DNA of 64,000 nt, from positions 16,892,501 through 16,956,500 of the forward strand of contig NC_134963.1 in assembly GCF_965638725.1 (NCBI RefSeq). Direction: 5' to 3'. The DNA comes from Aptenodytes patagonicus. Taxonomy: Eukaryota > Chordata > Aves > Sphenisciformes > Spheniscidae. The notes beneath the pieces were generated by a model. The model was not told the origin of the DNA and made no database searches. It worked only from the letters and a program-made list of their open reading frames with translations. A program made the position numbers and the translations under genes. The number at the start of each line of letters is the position of its first letter. Positions within the stretch are counted from its first letter, which is position 1. Positions 58,001 to 64,000 of the stretch are shown here, one piece after another.

Positions 58001-61000
58001 CTGCCCCAAGTGTTTTCTGTGGAGCAGCTGATGTATGGTAATCTGGTGGATCACAGTCCTGCGTCCTCCTTAATAGCGCGTAGTTCTGTGAAGCTTTCCC
58101 AAACCTATGGACATAATTAAAAATGTAAGATGCTAACTGGCTGCCGTACATCCAAGAGAGGTTACATGAGGTATCTCCTGCTCCACGTAAGCAATAATTG
58201 CTCTTCGTTTAGGTCGGGCCTTTTGCAGACAGCCACTGATAACGTCCGTGCTGTAGACATACCTCAGCTCTTTTCCAGGCTGTTCAGGACCGAGACCTCT
58301 GTCATTCAAATTCTGGATTCTCCCCGGGACTTGTAGCAGCGCACAGGCTTTCGGCTCCCCTCTCGGGTTCGTCTGCCCGGGTCTTTTAAACCACCAGCCA
58401 CTGGCGTAGGAAATGCCGGACTTTGTGACTTCTCCCTTTCTGTGCAGTGAGGATAATTTACCCCCGTGAATATTTCCAGCTAAACGCCTGCCTCTGTTTA
58501 CTGTGTTACAAAGGGGCAGCGTTGCGGGAGTAAAATGTTGAAACTTGTGCCGTTTATTTCTTGCAAGAGACGGAGCCTACCTGTGTAATTAGATGGGATT
58601 TGATGCTTCCTGACTTTCCCTGTGGCTTGCAAAAGAAGTCTGTTGCTCAGCGCAGCCCGGTAAGGTTGCATTGCCTCGCCTCCGCACACACGTGGCTTTT
58701 TATTTGAGCTGGGCTCTCCTCGTCCCCTGCAATCCTTCTGCTCTCTTCTCCCCTTTCTGGCGGAGTTTCTGGGAGGTTGAGGTTTCCTCCAGAACTGACT
58801 AGCGGTGCGCCTTTCTGCAGCTAGCAGAGCGTGCGACTGCTCCTAGAGCATGCCCACCGCTCCTGATTTCCGACGTGCCTTTGACGTAGCACATGGTTGC
58901 TGTGCTCCATTTCTCCTTCAGAGGCAATGCAGAGGTTTCTCTGCTGAGGTTTAGGCAGGTGTCGGTGAGGCAGGAGGGGCTGCGTTCTCCTGGTTGGGGC
59001 TATTTTGCAAAGTCCTCGTTTGATAACGTTCTCAGTCAAACGTTCTTTGATAACGTTATCTTCGTTTGATAACGTTCTTTGCCAAAAATGGAGCCCCAGC
59101 ACGCTGTAGTCCCAAGCGAGACTTCAGCTTGCTGTTGTCAATGCAGAATAAGCTGGCTTTCCAGTTGCAAAGTTGGGTTTCTGAGGAGTTCAGCTCCTTT
59201 AGTGAATAAATGGGATCTGGGTGTGATTTACAGCTCTAGCTCTGTGTGTTGGTGTCCAGGGAACACGGGGGCTCAGGGAGGCGTCTCAGCTGGCACCTTG
59301 ATGAGCTTCGGTGGCCTATGTTACTCCTCCAAGTCTTTCTTCAGCCTCACCAGTCCTGTGAGGGGTATGCGGTTCTTGGACTGCTGACTCCTTTTGAGCC
59401 CGTGCTGCCGGAGTGCTCAGCCGCAGCCTCCTGCTCAGACGTTGGCTCATCAGGAAAAGACGTTCAGATACCGATCCGTTGCTCGTGGTCTTTCCTGGCC
59501 CCCAAACACACGGAAAGCAGGCTGGTCCCAGTGACTTCCCTGCGTTTTCTCGAGTGGTGGCTTTGCTCTAAGAGATGGCAAGTGGAGGAGGTACGATCTG
59601 GGGCTGCGCTTGCTGCCCTCTGCTGTCCCTGGGACTCATCAGAGCAGGAGCGCTTCAGGATCTAGTCGCTCTTTGGTTTCAGTAAAAGACTTGGAGATGA
59701 GGAAAAAGATAGGAGGAAGGCAGATACTCCACTTTTTTTTTTACCATCGACTGTTATCTTTTTCAGGCTGTGGAGCAACGAATTCGAGAGGAACAGCGAA
59801 TGATGGATGAGAAGATAGTCTTGGAACTGGACCAAAAAGTGATAGACCAACAGAGCACTCTGGAGAAGGCTGGGGTGTCTGGCTTCTACATCACCACCAA
59901 CCCACAGGTTGGTGTTTAGGCAGGGAGCGTAAGATCTGACAGTACTCTTGTGTTAGCCTCTTTATGTTTTAAAAAAATCTTGCTCTTAATGAATTCTGAA
60001 TCGCTGGGTCAGGAGGAATACCTTTGCCTCATCAGCTGATGGGCAACGTGCCCTGGGCCGACCTAGTACCAGGTTCGTAACGAAGGAGCAGAAACCCGTT
60101 AGACAGGGCAACGTCCCCAGCTTTCTGCAATGTTTTTCCCAGTGTGGAGGGAAGAAACGCGGTGCCAACAGCCTGCAGTCCTGTGACTCTTGAATGGGTC
60201 TGAATAATACTAAAATAAGTGGCTGCGTAGGTTTATCGCTTTTGTGCCTAGCTTAGCTGCACAGATTGCCTTCAGGAAGTCTTTTTATTGGGCATCTTGT
60301 TAATTCTTGCATGTAACTTGCTGGAGACGATCTCGGACTGTGATTAGAAAATCGTTCTCGGTCTCGCCGGTGCATCTGCTCTTAAAACTCGTGAGCAGTC
60401 GCCTGGGTTTTTCTCTGTTGTCTTAACGCCACCGCAGGAATGAAAAAATAAAACTTCCAAAGTCTCGTTGTAATGCCACAGAAGTTTGCAGGGAGTGCAG
60501 AAACAGGCTGTTCTTAACTCTGTTTTTGTAACTGATTAAATTTCACTTTGATAAAGACCTGCTAGTGAGAAAAGACGGCTTAGACTAAGTTAGTTAAACA
60601 GGCATTTTCTAAAACCCACACGATTCCTGGTTGTGGAGCCTTGAACAAGCCTCTTTACTTTTCCTGTGCTGCTATTCCTCATCTGTATAATGAAAGCAGC
60701 TCTTTCTCTCCCCTCCTGCCCCTGCCTTTTATGTTATTTTTGTAAGTAATAACTCCTAACAGGGTTCCTATTTGCTGAGTTTTGTTTATGTTTGCCTTTA
60801 CGATAGCTGGCAAAGCAGACCCAGACCTTGGCTTGTACCTGTGAATGCCACCGTCGTGTAAGAAATCACGGCTGGAATCTGTTCTCCGTGCGTTTCCCAT
60901 CAGCTGACGTGTTTCCTCCCAGTCTGTTGTATAAAATGGCTGCTTATGCAGTTGATATATTTTTACAAAAATAGATTTTTATTTCCATAATGTAATGTCT

Positions 61001-61867
61001 GCGAGCCTGAGTCACAGAACAGGGTTCACTGAATTAGCTACCCCACCACGTAGTCTCTGTGCGAAATGGCTTGTGAGCTAAATGTGAGTAAAGAACAAGC
61101 AGATGGTAAGGAAACCATAAGCTGATGTCGGTGACTGCAGGAGACGGTGGTCTCCACTTGATTACAGTCATGGAAAAGGGATTTTTTTGAAGGGGAATGA
61201 AATACCTAGAGGGAATTTCATGCACCAGCACAGCAGTGTGTCGCACGTGGCTTAGACTCCACTTAGAGAGTACCCAAAGCGATCCCTCCTGCTTCCTGCC
61301 CTTCCGTGCTGGAAAAGGATCAGGGCGTTGAAGACGCTGCTGAAGGATGAGGGGAGGGAGCTGTGCCCACCCGGAGAACCTCCTCCGGGGTGTGTGGCTG
61401 TGCGTCTGCGAGGGGACGCTGCTGCCCCGCTCCTGGAGGCTGCTCCAGAGGGGGAAACCTGCAGAACTGGCTGGCCCGCACTGCATTTGCCGCTAAATCA
61501 CGGTCAAGAAGAAAGAACCTTTCTGAATCCTTAATGAATCGTAAAGCCCTGGATTCCTATGACAGCTGCGGTTTGCAGCAGATCTCTTAAGATGTTACTG
61601 CCCTGTATTTTATAGAAATGCTTAAACAAGACGAAGGCTTTGTTTTGTATTTGCGTGGTTTTTTTCTTTTGTTCCCTGAAGATTAGTAGCTCTTGAGTGG
61701 GTGGTACAAAGCAGTCCTCCTGCTTCCTGCGGCAGGGAATGGGATCATCTCATTCTTGCAAAAACGTCTCTGTTCCTTTGCAGGAGCTGACTTTACAGAT
61801 GAATTTACTGGAGCTGATTCGGAAGTTACAACAGAAGGAATCCGAGTCTGAGAAGGCTTTTTCCTGA
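55006..61867 (+). CDS. DGCR6: DiGeorge critical region protein 6
   Basis: A small coiled-coil protein related to Drosophila gonadal (gdl), with no known enzymatic activity. Work in mammals links it to the nucleus and to regulation of neighbouring 22q11 genes. Five coding exons join in phase: 55006-55157, 55243-55403, 56105-56205, 59767-59907 and 61784-61867. They total 639 nt (212 residues plus TGA); human DGCR6 is about 220. After MERF comes a run of 13 glycines absent from the human protein as remembered. Then [13 protein letters not shown] and the strongly conserved block [20 protein letters not shown] follow. [16 protein letters not shown] and CRPHNLP come next, then the helical [17 protein letters not shown] region. 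TTNPQ and [12 protein letters not shown] lie near the end. The helical parts fit a coiled coil. The donor of exon 2 (gcg|gtccgc) is weak. The start chosen (ATGG with G at -3) matches the human MER start. Confidence 0.96.
55018..55056 (+). repeat. DGCR6: (GGC)13 polyglycine tract in DGCR6 exon 1
   Basis: Thirteen uninterrupted GGC codons encode Gly5-Gly17. A further GGC run lies in intron 1 at about 55193-55216. Pure CGG/GGC tracts in 5' exons are prone to length change. Confidence 0.92.
55404..56060. repeat. G-rich degenerate minisatellite in DGCR6 intron 2
   Basis: Nearly all of the 701-bp intron 2 consists of degenerate units of about 25-60 bp around GGGGCACTGGGGG, GGTCCCGGGACACTGAG and AGGCCTGGGGCAT, with many G-runs of 8-17. 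The non-template strand is G-rich. Because the complement is C-rich and stop-poor, a 518-codon minus-strand frame crosses it; this is an artefact. Confidence 0.85.
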
Positions 61868-62705
61868 ACGAGCAAATCTGCTGTGTACTTTCCAGAGTCT
61901 TCTTCTGACTTCCTTCTAAAGAATAGTCTGTTAATGCTTTTGCTTTATATTGTGTCAGGAAGAGGCTGCTGGCTGTAGAAGAAATAGCTGAGGCCCTTAG
62001 ATAACCTTAGAGCTGGGGCAAGCGGACTCCCAGAGCAGGGGGTGGTTGGGGAGCATCAGACTGCCTCTCCGGTCCTCGGAGCGAGATCCGTGCTGCACAT
62101 CTCGCTGAGACGAGAGGCGACGGAGGGCGTTAATCTGCCTCGTACAGCCTGCAGCGTCGGTGAGGCCGTTCACTAAGCCAGGGGAGGCTGGACCAGGTGC
62201 TGAGGCAGCAAACCGAGCCCAGCCGTACATGGGTGACCCCCGCCTTTAGGTGAATCAAGCTGAACGGGTGAGCAGTGTGATCTCCAGATTGCAATCTCCT
62301 CTTCCAATTCGAGGAGGAGGAGCAAGTGTCTCTGGTAGGGAATGGGAGAGGTGAGTAGCTGCCGTGTCGGACAGGGAAGCAAAGTGGACTCGCCAGCCGG
62401 TGCCGCCTCGCCATGGCAGATGGTTGGCAGCTGGGGAAAAAAAGTCCAAGGTTTATCTACAAGAAGATGCTTCTGTGTGTGTTGAGGCAGAAACAGCCCC
62501 TTAAACAGGCAGACCCTTCCCAGGGAGACCTCGAGGGGGCTTTATTCAAGGAGGATTTCAGGCCTCTGCCCAGTGTTACTGGACTGTGACGTTTGCAGTG
62601 TTCCCACCTGACTCGGACAGCAGAGAAGGCTCAGGAGCTTTTGCTTTGTTACTTTAAACCAGTCTCCAAATGGAGAGAAATAAAAGACTCTGTCCTGCCT
62701 TCTGA
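61868..62705 (+). other. DGCR6: DGCR6 3' untranslated region
   Basis: The TGA at 61865-61867 is followed by about 0.8 kb and a canonical AATAAA at 62679-62684. Downstream T/GT-rich sequence suggests cleavage near 62700-62710. Confidence 0.75.
62679..62684 (+). terminator. DGCR6: DGCR6 poly(A) signal AATAAA
   Basis: This is the first canonical hexamer after the DGCR6 stop codon, with GT-rich sequence (gtcaatgattgtgatt) 40-60 bases downstream and a TGTCC element nearer. Confidence 0.7.
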
Positions 62706-64000
62706 GGCTGCAGCTTTCTGAATGTCAATGATTGTGATTACGTTTGTCCCATCCCTGCTTGATGAGCGTGAGGTTTGGGGTGCGCTAGATTAAAGCTGGG
62801 GGTGGGGAACCTTGAGTGTTTCTGAGACCTTCCAGGGCTGAGCTGATGACCCCGAGAGCCTGAGTTGCACCCCCGGGACTCCGTGCACAGAAGGAGTTGG
62901 GGCACTTGCTGAAAACCCGGTAGAAGATCACTTCAGGTGTGTAGGAAACGCGTTGGTGCCAGGCACTGTGCAATGTTGGCTGCCCGTAGAAAACGGGATG
63001 GTGCAAAGGGGAGTCTGTAAGCGGTTCTGTTCTTCACAGGTGAAGTTCAAGTCAGAGAAGCTGTTGGGGGTGGCTCAAAGACTTGGACCTTCGTGTGTCG
63101 AAGGGCTTTGATTACACCCGGGTCACTAAGGGTTTTCTGGCGTTCCCAGAGCAAGGCTTGTGTTTGGGAGATGGCTCCTTCGCGTTGCTGTTTGCTCTTG
63201 CCTGCGTCCTCTGCTGTTGCTGCAGCCATCTCTTTTTCACAGCAGAAGGCAGCGTGAGAACATTCACTATGCTGTTAATTACTGAGGCTGGGAAATGGGT
63301 CGGTACCCCTTGCCCAAGGTACTGTGAGCCCTTACGTTCACGTGGAAGCAGATCACTGAGCGAGCCAGCTGTGGAGTTGGAGAACCAGCTAAAGGAAGGA
63401 AACCTGCAGGGGTGCTAGAAGAGCTCGTGGGTGGCCTTTTGGTAGGGAGAGGTGGTGGTGGAGGAGTTGCCCACTACTGTAGACAAACGCACTGAAGATC
63501 AGCAGCTACAAGAACCAACGAGGCTTTTGCAAATTCAGGGCTGAGACCCCCTCCCATTGCCATCAGGGGTGGGTGTTTCCTCCCCACGGGAACGTGCTAC
63601 TGTGGTTCAGCGGCTGGAGACAAGAGGTACTGCTCTTGTGAGGTCTCCGCCTCCTGGACGAACATCCCCAGCTGGAAAGTGGGCTGATGTGGGACCTGCA
63701 CCGTTGCAGGATCCCCACGAACCACCCTGAACTGTGTTGACGCTTGACCCTCAGCTCGGAGCCCCGCACTCGACTGCTAAAATAGCGAGGAGCAGAGTGG
63801 GCAACGTTCCCCTCTGGAGACACCTTCATCCTGCCTGTGAGGACACGTACAGACAGAGGACTCTCCAGTGCTGACCAGGTGAAGAAGGCGTCCGTGTTCC
63901 TCTGTGTGTGGCCAGAGCTATTAGCAAGGGAATTGCTTCCCGGGGTGAGGATGAGGAAGGCAGGGATGAATGATGGGTCCTACTGCAGGAAAGGAGACTG
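62706..64000. other. Intergenic sequence after DGCR6
   Basis: No supported exon, repeat family or RNA gene was recognised. A + strand frame at 63083-63418 contains a hydrophobic Cys-rich stretch but has no recognisable family or splice context and is not called. The next gene lies outside the window. Confidence 0.5.

Noticed and set aside
63083-63418. 111-codon frame with a hydrophobic Cys-rich stretch after DGCR6
   Set aside because: No signal-peptide logic, no homologue recognised, no promoter or poly(A) context, and coding-like codon use is absent.

Overview
The window is vertebrate nuclear DNA, almost certainly from a bird. It carries CR1 LINE fragments (the dominant avian and sauropsid retroelement), compact introns, large CpG islands and many GC-rich minisatellites, as expected for an avian microchromosome. 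The species cannot be named from the sequence. Three multi-exon protein genes lie on the + strand, and all three could be assembled exon by exon with GT-AG junctions and consistent phase.

PRODH (4467-16796) has 14 coding exons and encodes a 608-residue mitochondrial proline dehydrogenase. Its 3' UTR runs to about 17710. SCARF2 (22284-42497) has 11 coding exons and encodes a 961-residue type I membrane scavenger-receptor-like protein with EGF-like repeats. Its 3' UTR runs to about 43310. DGCR6 (55006-61867) has 5 coding exons and encodes a 212-residue coiled-coil protein. Its 3' UTR runs to about 62705. All three belong to the gene set of the human 22q11.2 (DiGeorge) region. Their close, same-strand arrangement here differs from the human one and bears on the ancestral order of the locus. 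They do not form one pathway: PRODH degrades proline, SCARF2 acts at the cell surface, and DGCR6 is a nuclear or cytoplasmic protein of unclear biochemistry.

Layout: 1-3940 is intergenic. A CpG island from 3950 to 5560 covers PRODH exons 1-2. PRODH intron 2 (5351-11919) holds a C-rich minisatellite and a young antisense CR1. 17711-21540 is intergenic. A minisatellite and CpG island lead into SCARF2 at about 21550-22720. SCARF2 introns 1 and 2 hold three more tandem arrays. 43311-54560 is an 11-kb non-coding gap with an old CR1, an AT-rich island and short tandem repeats. The DGCR6 CpG-island promoter lies at 54560-55230 and includes a perfect 36-bp inverted repeat, four GC boxes and an NRF1 palindrome. 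From about 56.3 kb base composition drops sharply in GC, inside DGCR6. 62706-64000 is intergenic.

No sign of a new multi-gene system was found. The most notable observations are the perfect palindrome in the DGCR6 promoter, a textbook intronic polyadenylation site right after the SCARF2 transmembrane exon, G-rich arrays at the 5' end of all three genes, a 46-bp composite minisatellite in SCARF2 intron 1, and a GC-content step inside DGCR6. Protein comparisons were made against remembered human orthologues and not by a database search.
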